Source: an uncultured Burkholderiales bacterium (GTDB taxonomy: Bacteria > Pseudomonadota > Gammaproteobacteria > Burkholderiales > Burkholderiaceae_E). Taken from it: a DNA stretch of 8,723 nt. Position numbers and translations under genes: made by a program. Positions 1 to 5,502 of the stretch are shown here, piece by piece. Each line of letters begins with the position of its first letter. The first letter of the stretch is position 1. The DNA lies in contig CAIUGQ010000221.1 of assembly GCA_903898725.1 (NCBI GenBank), positions 1 through 8,723 on the forward strand, given 5' to 3'. The notes under the pieces are model-generated. The model saw nothing but the letters and a program-made list of their open reading frames with translations. It was not told the origin of the DNA and searched no databases.

Positions 1-205
1 GCACGAACGCATAGCCCGGGAACATCGGCTCGCTGAGCTTGCGACGCACGGTGCCGACGCGCCGCGTGACGCGGCAGCCGGGGGCGAAGGCCTCGAAGCC
101 CTGGTTGCCCAGATGCTCGATGGCGCGGTCCTCCTCGCGCGACTTGCAGCGCAGGACGTACCAGCCCACGTCGTGGGCTTCGGACGGGCGCGCGGCGGCG
201 TCCAT
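1..205 (-). CDS. rfaH: RfaH/NusG-family transcription antitermination protein, N-terminal part (runs off window)
   Basis: Only the first 68 codons are present; the gene continues beyond base 1. The visible protein is an NGN domain. WYVLRCKSREEDRA (residues 15-28) is followed by EHLGNQGFEAFAP (30-42) and then KLSEPMFPGYAFV (56-68). The 'CK...EHL' and 'SEP.FP.Y.FV' spacing resembles E. coli RfaH more than housekeeping NusG. Proteins of this family bind RNA polymerase and suppress pausing and termination; RfaH homologues usually serve long surface-polysaccharide or LPS operons, which might lie to the left of this window (inference). The ATG at 203-205 is chosen because the conserved Trp follows after a short variable tail; no clear Shine-Dalgarno sequence is seen. 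The start lies 10 bp after the stop of the preceding lipoprotein gene, so the two may be co-transcribed. A NusG paralogue of another subgroup cannot be excluded without the KOW domain. Confidence 0.85.
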   Translation of the reverse strand, partial: MDAAARPSEAHDVGWYVLRCKSREEDRAIEHLGNQGFEAFAPGCRVTRRVGTVRRKLSEPMFPGYAFV

Positions 206-215
206 CGTCGACGCG

Positions 216-1196
216 TCAGGGCCTGGAGAACACGACGAAGGGCTCGCCGCTCGCGGTCCGCGAGAAGCCGGCCCCACGCGCCGGGACCGACTTCGCGTCG
301 AGACCGGCGCTCGCCGTCGGCTTCGAGCCGAGGAAGATGAAGCCCTGCGAGCGGCTGCCGTTCAGGCCGACCGCCAGCAGCTGGCGGATGGTGCCGTCGT
401 ACAGCGCGATGCCGGTCAGCGTGGCGCCGACCAGGTCGCAGGGGGCCGCGCCGAAGCGCAGCGTGATGTCGTAGACGTTGCCGACCGCGCGCGGGGCCGC
501 AGACCCGGTGAAGGTGCAGCCGCCCGACGAGCTGCCGCTGATCGCGCCCGCGCCGGTGACGGTCATCGTGACCGAGGTGAGGGTCTCGGCCGACTGCCCG
601 GTGTAGGTGCCGGCGATCGAGGCGAGGGAGGGCTTGATGTCGTAGTCGGCATCGAAGCTCGTGGTGAAGGTGCCGGTGCCGCCCGCGCCCGGGTAGCTCA
701 CGCTGCCGTTGAAGGCGCTGCGCGGGGTGAAGGTGGCGCTGAGCGTGGCATCGAGGAGCGACGGCCCCTCGAGGTTGAAGTCCTTGGTGTCGGGCGAGAC
801 GAAGGTGCCGGTGGCGCTGCTGCCGGTGCCCTGCAGGAAGCCGCCCAGGCTCTCGACGACACCGGCGGCGCTGTAGAACAGGTAGTAGGTGCCGTCGTTC
901 AGCACCACGCCCGAGATGCCGCGGTTGGTGGACGTGACGCCGTTCCAGGCGCCGGCCGAGGCTTCGTTCGTGACCGGTGCGGGCGCGGGGGCAGGGGCGG
1001 GCGAGGCCCCGGGTGCCGGCGCGGGCGCAGCACCGGGCGCGGGTGCGGGTGCGGCGCCCGGGGCAGGGGCCGGTGCCGGTGCGGTCTGTGTCGTGCCCAG
1101 CACCGCCGAGGCCTCGGTGCCGCCACCGCCGCCACCGCCACAGGCCGCGACGAGCAGGGCGACGAGGGAGACGGAACCGGCTTTGACAACACGCAT
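216..1196 (-). CDS. Predicted outer-membrane lipoprotein with Ala-Pro linker and beta-rich domain
   Basis: This is a 326-residue protein of unknown function. A signal peptide (MRVVKAG then a hydrophobic stretch) ends in the lipobox VAAC, so Cys19 should be lipidated. Seven glycines follow the Cys, and the absence of Asp at +2 suggests outer-membrane sorting by Lol (family knowledge). Residues 39-74 form an Ala/Pro/Gly linker. The rest (about 83-326) is rich in Gly, Ser and Thr with alternating hydrophobic positions, for example GVVLNDGTYYLFYS (96-109), TLSATFTP and GIALYDGTIRQLLAVGL. It looks like a beta-barrel or beta-sandwich module, perhaps two repeats of a 'G.W.G...dG.yy' type unit. Cys227 and Cys253 could form a disulfide. 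The start has a GAGAGA-like ribosome-binding site and a strongly structured leader. An RfaH-like gene follows 10 bp after the stop. Confidence 0.85.
   Translation of the reverse strand: MRVVKAGSVSLVALLVAACGGGGGGGTEASAVLGTTQTAPAPAPAPGAAPAPAPGAAPAPAPGASPAPAPAPAPVTNEASAGAWNGVTSTNRGISGVVLNDGTYYLFYSAAGVVESLGGFLQGTGSSATGTFVSPDTKDFNLEGPSLLDATLSATFTPRSAFNGSVSYPGAGGTGTFTTSFDADYDIKPSLASIAGTYTGQSAETLTSVTMTVTGAGAISGSSSGGCTFTGSAAPRAVGNVYDITLRFGAAPCDLVGATLTGIALYDGTIRQLLAVGLNGSRSQGFIFLGSKPTASAGLDAKSVPARGAGFSRTASGEPFVVFSRP
975..1082 (-). repeat. Ala-Pro-Gly linker repeat inside the lipoprotein gene
   Basis: This stretch encodes residues 39-74 of the lipoprotein. It holds three consecutive copies of the octapeptide APAPAPGA (24 bp each, residues 41-64) followed by an SPAPAPAPAP tail. 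Such linkers are extended and flexible and probably hold the folded domain away from the membrane. The DNA copies are imperfect at third positions but could still allow changes in copy number. Confidence 0.8.
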
Positions 1197-1226
1197 GAAG
1201 ATCTCTCGGGGGCGGAAGGACGGGCG

Positions 1227-1269
1227 CGAGTCGACGGACTCTCGCCACCGTCCGGAGCTTATCGACTCG
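1227..1269 (-). promoter_or_regulatory. Bulged stem-loop in the leader of the lipoprotein gene
   Basis: Read on the minus strand, CGAGTCGA (1269-1262) pairs perfectly with TCGACTCG (1234-1227). Inside it, CGGAC (1254-1250) pairs with GTCCG (1239-1235) around a 10-base loop. A 7-base bulge (1261-1255) lies on the 5' side only, while the 3' side is continuous, giving 13 base pairs in all. The structure ends about 30 bases before the ATG and is not followed by a T tract, so it is not an intrinsic terminator. It could act on mRNA stability or translation, or the outer palindrome could be a protein-binding site in DNA. The function is not known. Confidence 0.55.
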
Positions 1270-1376
1270 GCCCCTTCGCGTGATCACCCCATTGGCTGAA
1301 CAGGGCCGGTTCGCTGGGACGGATTGCATCCCTTGCGGGACAAAGTCACGCCGCATCGACCGCTATGAGCGCACGC

Positions 1377-1392
1377 CCCGCGCCACCGCGGG
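1377..1392 (-). terminator. GC hairpin after the metZ-lipoprotein pair, possible weak terminator
   Basis: CCCGCG and CGCGGG form a perfect 6-bp stem with a 4-base loop, 11 bases after the stop codon of the 70-residue lipoprotein. No T tract follows on the minus strand, so this is not a canonical intrinsic terminator. It may only protect the 3' end of the transcript or assist a Rho-dependent stop. The rest of the gap up to 1226 shows no convincing promoter boxes. Confidence 0.3.
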
Positions 1393-1403
1393 CCGGGCAC
1401 GGC

Positions 1404-1616
1404 TCAGCGGCGCGCCCGCTCCCGATCGCGCTCGTACGACTCCCAGTCGCGATCGGCGTTGCGCAGGCAGTCGGCGCGCCGATCGGCCTCGAGGATGCGT
1501 TCGCACTGCGCGCGGCGGAACCCCTGCGAGGTCTGGTAGAGGTCCTTGCCCGCGCAGCCGGCGAGCACGGCCGCGAGCACCGTGCCGAGCACGAGCCTGG
1601 ACGTGGCGCGGCTCAT
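1404..1616 (-). CDS. Small predicted lipoprotein, translationally coupled to metZ
   Basis: This 70-residue protein has a short signal peptide (MSRATSR, then LVLGTVLAAVLAGC) with lipobox LAGC, so Cys21 should be lipidated. The mature part is only about 50 residues, highly charged and probably helical: KDLYQTSQGFRRAQCERIL, then ADRRADCLRNADRDWESYERDRERARR. Cys38 and Cys50 are 12 residues apart and could form an intramolecular disulfide in the periplasm. The ATG overlaps the TGA of metZ (ATGA, 1613-1616), so ribosomes finishing metZ can restart here and the protein should share metZ control. I recognise the type (small hypothetical lipoprotein) but cannot give it a function; nothing in it suggests methionine chemistry. 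Confidence 0.85.
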   Translation of the reverse strand: MSRATSRLVLGTVLAAVLAGCAGKDLYQTSQGFRRAQCERILEADRRADCLRNADRDWESYERDRERARR

Positions 1617-2827
1617 CCCGCGGCCGCCAGCCCGCCCGCAAGATCCGCGATCAGGTCCTCGGGTGTCTCGGCCCCCACCGCGATGCGGATGAGCCCCTCG
1701 GTCACGCCGGAGGCGCGCCGCGCCTCGGCACCGGCCCGCCCGTGGGTGGTGCTGGCCGGATGGGTGATGGTGGTCTTCACGTCGCCGAGGTTGGCGGTGA
1801 TGGACAGCAGGCGGCAGGCGTCGATGACGCGCCAGGCGCGCTCGCGCAGCGCGGTGCCATAGAGGTCCTCGCCGTCGCGGCCGAGCTCGAAGGACACGAT
1901 GGCACCGCCCGTCTTCTGCTGCGCCATCGCGAGCGCGTGCTGCGGATGCGAGGCGAGGCCGGGGTAGTACACGCGTCCGATGCCGGGCTGCGCCTCGAGC
2001 CAGCGGGCCAGCGCGAGCGCGTTGGCGGACTGGCGCTCCATGCGCATGCCGAGGGTCTCGAGGCCCTTGAGCAGCACCCAGGCGTTGAACGCGGACAGCG
2101 CGGGGCCGGTGGTGCGCACGAAGGGCGCGAGCGTCTCGTTGATGTACTTCGCGTCGCCGCAGACGGCGCCGCCCAGCACGCGGCCCTGGCCGTCGATGTA
2201 CTTGGTGGCGGAGTGCACGACGATGTCGGCGCCGAGATCGAGCGGGCGCTGCAGCGCGGGCGAGCAGAAGCAGTTGTCGACGGCGAGTTTCACGCCGCGC
2301 TCGCGGGCCACCGCGGCGAGCGCGCGCACGTCGGTGAGCTTGGTGAGCGGGTTCGACGGGGTCTCGACGTACAGCAGCTTCGTGTTCGGGCGGATGGCGG
2401 CGCGCCAGGCGTCGGTGTTCTCGATGGGCACGTAGGTCACGTCGACGCCGAAGCGCTGCAGGATGGTGAACATCTGCAGCGTCGCGCCGAAGAGCTCGTA
2501 GGCGGCGACGACATGGTCACCGGCGCGCGTCAGGCTCATCACGGTGGCCATGATCGCGGACATGCCCGAGGCGGTGGCGACGCAGGCCTCGGCCCCCTCG
2601 AGGGCGGCGAGCCGGTTCTGGAAGGCGGCGACGGTGGGATTGCCGGCGCGCGAGTAGATGAAGCCCTCTTCCTCGCCCATGAAGCGGGCGGCGGCCTGCG
2701 CGGCGTTGTCGAACACGAAGCTCGACGTGAGGAACATCGGCTCGTTGTGCTCGTTGTACTGGGTGCGCGCGATGCCCTCGCGGATCGCGAGGGTGTCGAG
2801 GCCGAGAGGCCGTCGGGAGTCAGTCAT
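1613..2827 (-). CDS. metZ: O-succinylhomoserine sulfhydrylase (methionine biosynthesis)
   Basis: This 404-residue PLP enzyme of the Cys/Met metabolism family makes homocysteine from O-succinylhomoserine and sulfide in the cytoplasm. Visible motifs are YSRAGNPT (58-65, phosphate-binding Tyr and Arg), ATASGMSAI (84-92), ETPSNP (155-160), AVDNCFCSPALQ (182-193, Asp184 expected to contact the PLP ring nitrogen) and HSATKYIDGQGR (205-216), where Lys209 is the expected Schiff-base lysine. The C-terminal SITANLGDVKTTITHPASTTH segment is intact. Length and sequence match MetZ better than cystathionine gamma-synthase (MetB), though the two are related and specificity is inferred. There is no good Shine-Dalgarno sequence before the ATG at 2825-2827, but no other in-frame start lies between it and the terminator. 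The leader carries a SAM-II type riboswitch and a terminator. Confidence 0.95.
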   Translation of the reverse strand: MTDSRRPLGLDTLAIREGIARTQYNEHNEPMFLTSSFVFDNAAQAAARFMGEEEGFIYSRAGNPTVAAFQNRLAALEGAEACVATASGMSAIMATVMSLTRAGDHVVAAYELFGATLQMFTILQRFGVDVTYVPIENTDAWRAAIRPNTKLLYVETPSNPLTKLTDVRALAAVARERGVKLAVDNCFCSPALQRPLDLGADIVVHSATKYIDGQGRVLGGAVCGDAKYINETLAPFVRTTGPALSAFNAWVLLKGLETLGMRMERQSANALALARWLEAQPGIGRVYYPGLASHPQHALAMAQQKTGGAIVSFELGRDGEDLYGTALRERAWRVIDACRLLSITANLGDVKTTITHPASTTHGRAGAEARRASGVTEGLIRIAVGAETPEDLIADLAGGLAAAG

Positions 2828-2841
2828 GGGATCGATGCTCG

Positions 2842-2882
2842 AAAAACGAAAGGCCCGCCGTGCGTGCAGCAGACGGCGGGCC
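2842..2882 (-). terminator. Intrinsic terminator in the metZ leader (attenuator)
   Basis: On the minus strand GGCCCGCCGT (2882-2873) and ACGGCGGGCC (2861-2852) form a perfect 10-bp stem with an 11-base loop, followed at once by TTTCGTTTTT (2851-2842). The nearest gene upstream is transcribed the other way, so this terminator cannot end an upstream gene. It lies between the metZ promoter and the metZ start, 14 bases before the ATG, as expected for an attenuator driven by the riboswitch. Confidence 0.85.
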
Positions 2883-2890
2883 CAGGCCCA

Positions 2891-2940
2891 CTCGGTTTAG
2901 CTGCATTTTTAACGCGCCCGCAAGCGAGACAACTCGGCGC
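2891..2940 (-). promoter_or_regulatory. SAM-II type riboswitch aptamer upstream of metZ
   Basis: Read on the minus strand, hairpin P1 is GCGCC (2940-2936) with GGCGC (2918-2914), closing a 17-base loop GAGUUGUCUCGCUUGCG. After P1 come GUUAAAAA, UGCAG and CUAAAC. Two loop segments pair downstream to form the pseudoknot: UUGCG (2923-2919) with UGCAG (2905-2901), including G-U ends, and CUCG (2928-2925) with CGAG (2894-2891). The A-rich stretch plus the GCUAAA motif and this classic H-type pseudoknot match what I recall of the SAM-II (SAM-alpha) class, which senses S-adenosylmethionine upstream of met genes. The class is best known from alphaproteobacteria. The assignment is from memory of the consensus and manual pairing; a covariance search was not possible. 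Confidence 0.85.
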
Positions 2941-2946
2941 CGGACG

Positions 2947-2955
2947 AGAATAGCA
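2947..2955 (-). promoter_or_regulatory. Extended -10 promoter for metZ
   Basis: The minus-strand string TGCTATTCT is an extended -10 element (TGn followed by TATTCT at 2952-2947). No good -35 box is found at the usual spacing, which extended -10 promoters can tolerate. The expected start of transcription, about 7 bases on, is near 2940, exactly where the aptamer hairpin begins. That agreement supports both calls. Confidence 0.5.
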
Positions 2956-2958
2956 CAG

Positions 2959-2979
2959 GGCCCGCGGCACAGGCGGGCC
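2959..2979. repeat. Inverted repeat in the divergent metZ/lyase promoter region
   Basis: GGCCCGC (2959-2965) and GCGGGCC (2973-2979) are perfect 7-base arms around a 7-base spacer. The element sits just upstream of the metZ -10 box, where a -35 region or activator site would be, and in the leader or promoter of the plus-strand lyase gene. It could be an operator for one or both genes or a hairpin in the lyase mRNA. No T tract follows, so it is not a terminator. Confidence 0.5.
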
Positions 2980-3006
2980 GACGCGACGACCCCGACCAGA
3001 CCGCCT

Positions 3007-3010
3007 GGAG
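3007..3010 (+). promoter_or_regulatory. Ribosome-binding site fixing the lyase start
   Basis: GGAG lies 5 bases before the ATG at 3016. It supports this start over an upstream in-frame ATG at 2860, which would begin inside the metZ terminator and riboswitch region. Confidence 0.75.
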
Positions 3011-3015
3011 ACCCG

Positions 3016-3891
3016 ATGAACGACACCCTGAACCGACGTCTGCACCGGCTGGTCGAGCCCGGCGCGGGCACGATCCTGCCCGGCGCGGGCAATGCGCTCA
3101 CCGCCCGTTTCATCGCGGCGGCCGGCTTCGAGGCGGTCTTCGTGAGCGGCGCGGCGGTGGCGAACTGGTACCTGGGCAAGCCGGACGTGGGGCTGACCTC
3201 GATCACCGAGCTGGTGGAGCACGTCGCCGCGATCCGCGACGCGGTGGACCTGCCGATCGTGGTGGACGCGGACACCGGCTTCGGCAACGCCATCAACGTG
3301 GGGCGCACGGTGCGCCTGCTCGAGCGTGCGGGCGCCAACGCGGTGATGCTCGAGGACCAGACCTTCCCGAAGCGCTGCGGGCACTTCGACGGCAAGGACG
3401 TGATCCCGGCCGAGGAGATGGTGCAGAAGGTGCGCGCGGCGGTCGACGCGCGGCACGATCCGGACATGATGATCCTCGCGCGCACCGATGCGCGCGCGGT
3501 CGAGGGCCTGTCGGGCGCGCTGGACCGTGCCCGACGCTACCAGGCCGCGGGCGCGGACTTCCTCTTCGTCGAGGCGCCACGCAGCCTCGAGGAGCTGGCC
3601 GCGATTCCGCGCGAGGTGCCGGGCCGGCATGTGTGCAACATGGTGATCGGCGGGCGCACGCCGCTGCTGGCGCGCGAGGCGCTGGCCGCGATGGGCTTCG
3701 CGGGCATCCTGTACGCGAACGCGGCGCTGCAGGCGTCGATGAAGGCGATGCAGGAGGTGCTGGGCCACCTGCGCGCCCAGGGCTCGATCGCGGGCGCCGA
3801 GTCGATGCTGATGATGTTCGACGAGCGCCAGAAGATGCTCGGCCACGACGAGATCGAGGCGCTGCAGCAGCGGTATCGCGCGCCGGACTGA
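3016..3891 (+). CDS. Isocitrate lyase/PEP mutase superfamily lyase (2-methylisocitrate or dimethylmalate lyase-like)
   Basis: This 291-residue cytoplasmic TIM-barrel enzyme is close to the usual length of PrpB-type proteins. Metal and substrate motifs are visible: VSGAAVANWYLG (43-54), VVDADTGFGN (82-91, Asp84 and Asp86), LEDQTFPKRCGH (112-123, Glu113 and Cys121), ILARTDA (153-159) and FVEAP (184-188). The KRCGH motif with its Cys marks carbon-carbon bond lyases of the family; PEP mutases lack that Cys. The segment NMVIGGRTPLL (208-218) differs from the NITEFGATPL of E. coli PrpB as I remember it and is closer to dimethylmalate lyase and related decarboxylases, so the substrate is uncertain. 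The ATG is supported by GGAG 5 bases upstream. The gene is divergent from metZ and convergent with purF. No prp genes are beside it, which argues against a methylcitrate-cycle role. Confidence 0.9.
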   Translation: MNDTLNRRLHRLVEPGAGTILPGAGNALTARFIAAAGFEAVFVSGAAVANWYLGKPDVGLTSITELVEHVAAIRDAVDLPIVVDADTGFGNAINVGRTVRLLERAGANAVMLEDQTFPKRCGHFDGKDVIPAEEMVQKVRAAVDARHDPDMMILARTDARAVEGLSGALDRARRYQAAGADFLFVEAPRSLEELAAIPREVPGRHVCNMVIGGRTPLLAREALAAMGFAGILYANAALQASMKAMQEVLGHLRAQGSIAGAESMLMMFDERQKMLGHDEIEALQQRYRAPD

Positions 3892-3906
3892 GCGCCCCGC
3901 CCTGCC

Positions 3907-5442
3907 CTATCTCGAGTCGGCGTTGAGCATCGAGAACTGAAGGTTCATCTGCGCCTTCGGGCCGGTGTCCTCGGCGGCGTCGGTCGCGGCGTTGCGCGCG
4001 GCCTCGATGCGGTCGAGGTACTCGGGCGAAACCTCGCCGGTGATGTAGTGGCCGTCGAAGCACGAGGCCTCGAACCTCGACAGGTGCGGGCCGAGGTCGC
4101 GCACCGACTGCTTCATCGACTCGATGTCCTGGTAGATCAGCGCATCGGCGCCGATCGCCTCGCGGATCTCCTCGTCGCTGCGGCCGCTGGCGATCAGCTC
4201 GGCACGCGTCGGCATGTCGATGCCGTAGACGTTCGGGAAGCGCACGGGCGGTGCGGCCGACGCGAAGTAGACCTTGTTGGCGCCGGCGTCGCGCGCCATC
4301 TGCACGATCTCGTGCGAGGTGGTGCCGCGCACGATCGAGTCGTCGACCAGCAGCACGTTCTTGCCGCGGAACTCGATGCTCATCGCGTTGAGCTTCTGGC
4401 GCACCGACTTACGGCGCACCGACTGGCCCGGCATGATGAAGGTGCGGCCGACGTAGCGGTTCTTGATGAAGCCTTCTCGGTAGTCGAGGTTCAGCCGGTT
4501 GGCGAGCTGCTGGGCCGAGGGCCGGGAGGTGTCGGGGATCGGCATCACGACGTCGATGTCGCCGGCCCACAGCTCGCGACGAACCTTCTCGGCGAGGTAC
4601 TCGCCCATCTTCAGGCGCGCGTCGTAGACCGACACGCCGTCGATGACCGAGTCGGGCCGCGCGAAGTACACGTACTCGAAGATGCACGGGTTCAGCGTCG
4701 CGCCCGGGGCGCACAGGCGCGAGTGGAAGTTGCCGTCGATGTCGATGAAGACCGCCTCGCCCGGCGCGATGTCGCGCACGAACCGGAAGCCCAGGCCCTC
4801 GAGCGCGACCGACTCGGAGGCGATCAGGTACTCGGGGCCGTGGTCGGTCTCGGCCACGCCGTAGCACAGCGGCCGGATGCCGAACGGGTCCCGGAAACCG
4901 AGCACGCCGTAGCCCGCGATCTCGGCGGTGCAGGCATAGGCGCCCTTGACGCGCTTGTGCAGCTCGACGACGGCCCGGAAGATGGTCTCGGGGTCGAGCG
5001 AGACGCCGACGGCCGCGGCCTGCAGCTCGTTGGCCAGCACGTTGAGGAGGACCTCCGAGTCGGACTCGGTGTTGATGTGCCGGCGGTCGCGCCGGAACAT
5101 GTCGTCCTTCAACTGGTCGGAGTTGGTGAGGTTGCCGTTGTGCGCGAGGGTCACGCCGAAGGGCGCGTTCACGTAGAACGGCTGGGCCTCTTCCTCGTTG
5201 GTCGCGGAGCCGGCGGTCGGGTAGCGGACGTGGCCGATGCCGCTGCGCCCGGGCAGGCCGCGCATGTTGCGCGTGCGGAAGACGTCGCGCACCAGGCCGC
5301 TGGCCTTGTGCATCGAGAACGCCTTGCCGTTGGAGGTGGCGATGCCGGCGGCGTCCTGACCCCGGTGCTGCAGCAGCAGCAGCCCGTCATAGAGCAGCTG
5401 GTTCACCGGGGTGCGCGCAACGACGCCAAGGATGCCGCACAT
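3907..5442 (-). CDS. purF: Amidophosphoribosyltransferase (first step of purine synthesis)
   Basis: This 511-residue enzyme converts PRPP and glutamine to 5-phosphoribosylamine. The start is set at the ATG directly before Cys2 (MCGILGVV), because the Cys must become the N-terminal nucleophile of the Ntn glutaminase domain; an upstream in-frame start at 5487 would bury it. Glutaminase motifs are QHRGQDAAGI (25-34), GHVRYPTAG (70-78), HNGNLTN (101-107) and GFRDPFGIRPL (182-192). The phosphoribosyltransferase half carries the PRPP loop VLLVDDSIVRGTTS (363-376). There is no propeptide, as in the E. coli-type enzyme. The C-terminal tail after about 480 is variable. The gene is last in the accD-folC-SPOR-cvpA-purF run, 60 bp after cvpA, with GGAGA before the start. 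Its stop lies 15 bp from the stop of the convergent lyase gene, with no terminator between them. Confidence 0.97.
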   Translation of the reverse strand: MCGILGVVARTPVNQLLYDGLLLLQHRGQDAAGIATSNGKAFSMHKASGLVRDVFRTRNMRGLPGRSGIGHVRYPTAGSATNEEEAQPFYVNAPFGVTLAHNGNLTNSDQLKDDMFRRDRRHINTESDSEVLLNVLANELQAAAVGVSLDPETIFRAVVELHKRVKGAYACTAEIAGYGVLGFRDPFGIRPLCYGVAETDHGPEYLIASESVALEGLGFRFVRDIAPGEAVFIDIDGNFHSRLCAPGATLNPCIFEYVYFARPDSVIDGVSVYDARLKMGEYLAEKVRRELWAGDIDVVMPIPDTSRPSAQQLANRLNLDYREGFIKNRYVGRTFIMPGQSVRRKSVRQKLNAMSIEFRGKNVLLVDDSIVRGTTSHEIVQMARDAGANKVYFASAAPPVRFPNVYGIDMPTRAELIASGRSDEEIREAIGADALIYQDIESMKQSVRDLGPHLSRFEASCFDGHYITGEVSPEYLDRIEAARNAATDAAEDTGPKAQMNLQFSMLNADSR

Positions 5443-5448
5443 GGAGCT

Positions 5449-5453
5449 TCTCC
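5449..5453 (-). promoter_or_regulatory. Ribosome-binding site of purF
   Basis: GGAGA ends 6 bases before the ATG at 5440-5442. Together with the Cys2 requirement it decides the purF start against the longer reading frame that opens at 5487. Confidence 0.75.
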
Positions 5454-5502
5454 GTTCAGAGTCGGCGGCACCGGCGCGGACCGGCACCGCAAGGGAAAGT
5501 CG

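Noticed and set aside
975..1082. CRISPR-like or mobile repeat
   Set aside because: The repeat is an in-frame Ala-Pro-Gly coding repeat within a lipoprotein, without spacers or flanking mobile-element features.
39..1283. Open frame of 414 codons on the plus strand, opposite the 326-residue lipoprotein
   Set aside because: The product is Arg/Gly/Ala-rich with no domain, whereas the minus strand gives a proper signal peptide, lipobox and ribosome-binding site.
2820..2906. Possible 28-codon leader peptide before metZ, starting in the aptamer
   Set aside because: It has no ribosome-binding site, its ATG lies within the pseudoknot helix, and it has no run of Met or other regulatory codons. The riboswitch explains the conserved bases better.
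1280..2953. Open frame of 557 codons on the plus strand, opposite metZ
   Set aside because: Same type of shadow: it spans metZ, its riboswitch and its terminator, and shows no domain or ribosome-binding site.
2860..3015. N-terminal extension of the lyase gene from an upstream in-frame ATG at 2860
   Set aside because: The extension crosses the metZ terminator, riboswitch and promoter and adds 52 Arg/Thr/Pro-rich residues not found in the family. The ATG at 3016 has a good ribosome-binding site.
5443..5487. Longer purF start giving 15 extra residues
   Set aside because: PurF needs the Cys right after the initiator Met as its catalytic N-terminus. The ATG at 5440-5442 provides this and has GGAGA upstream.
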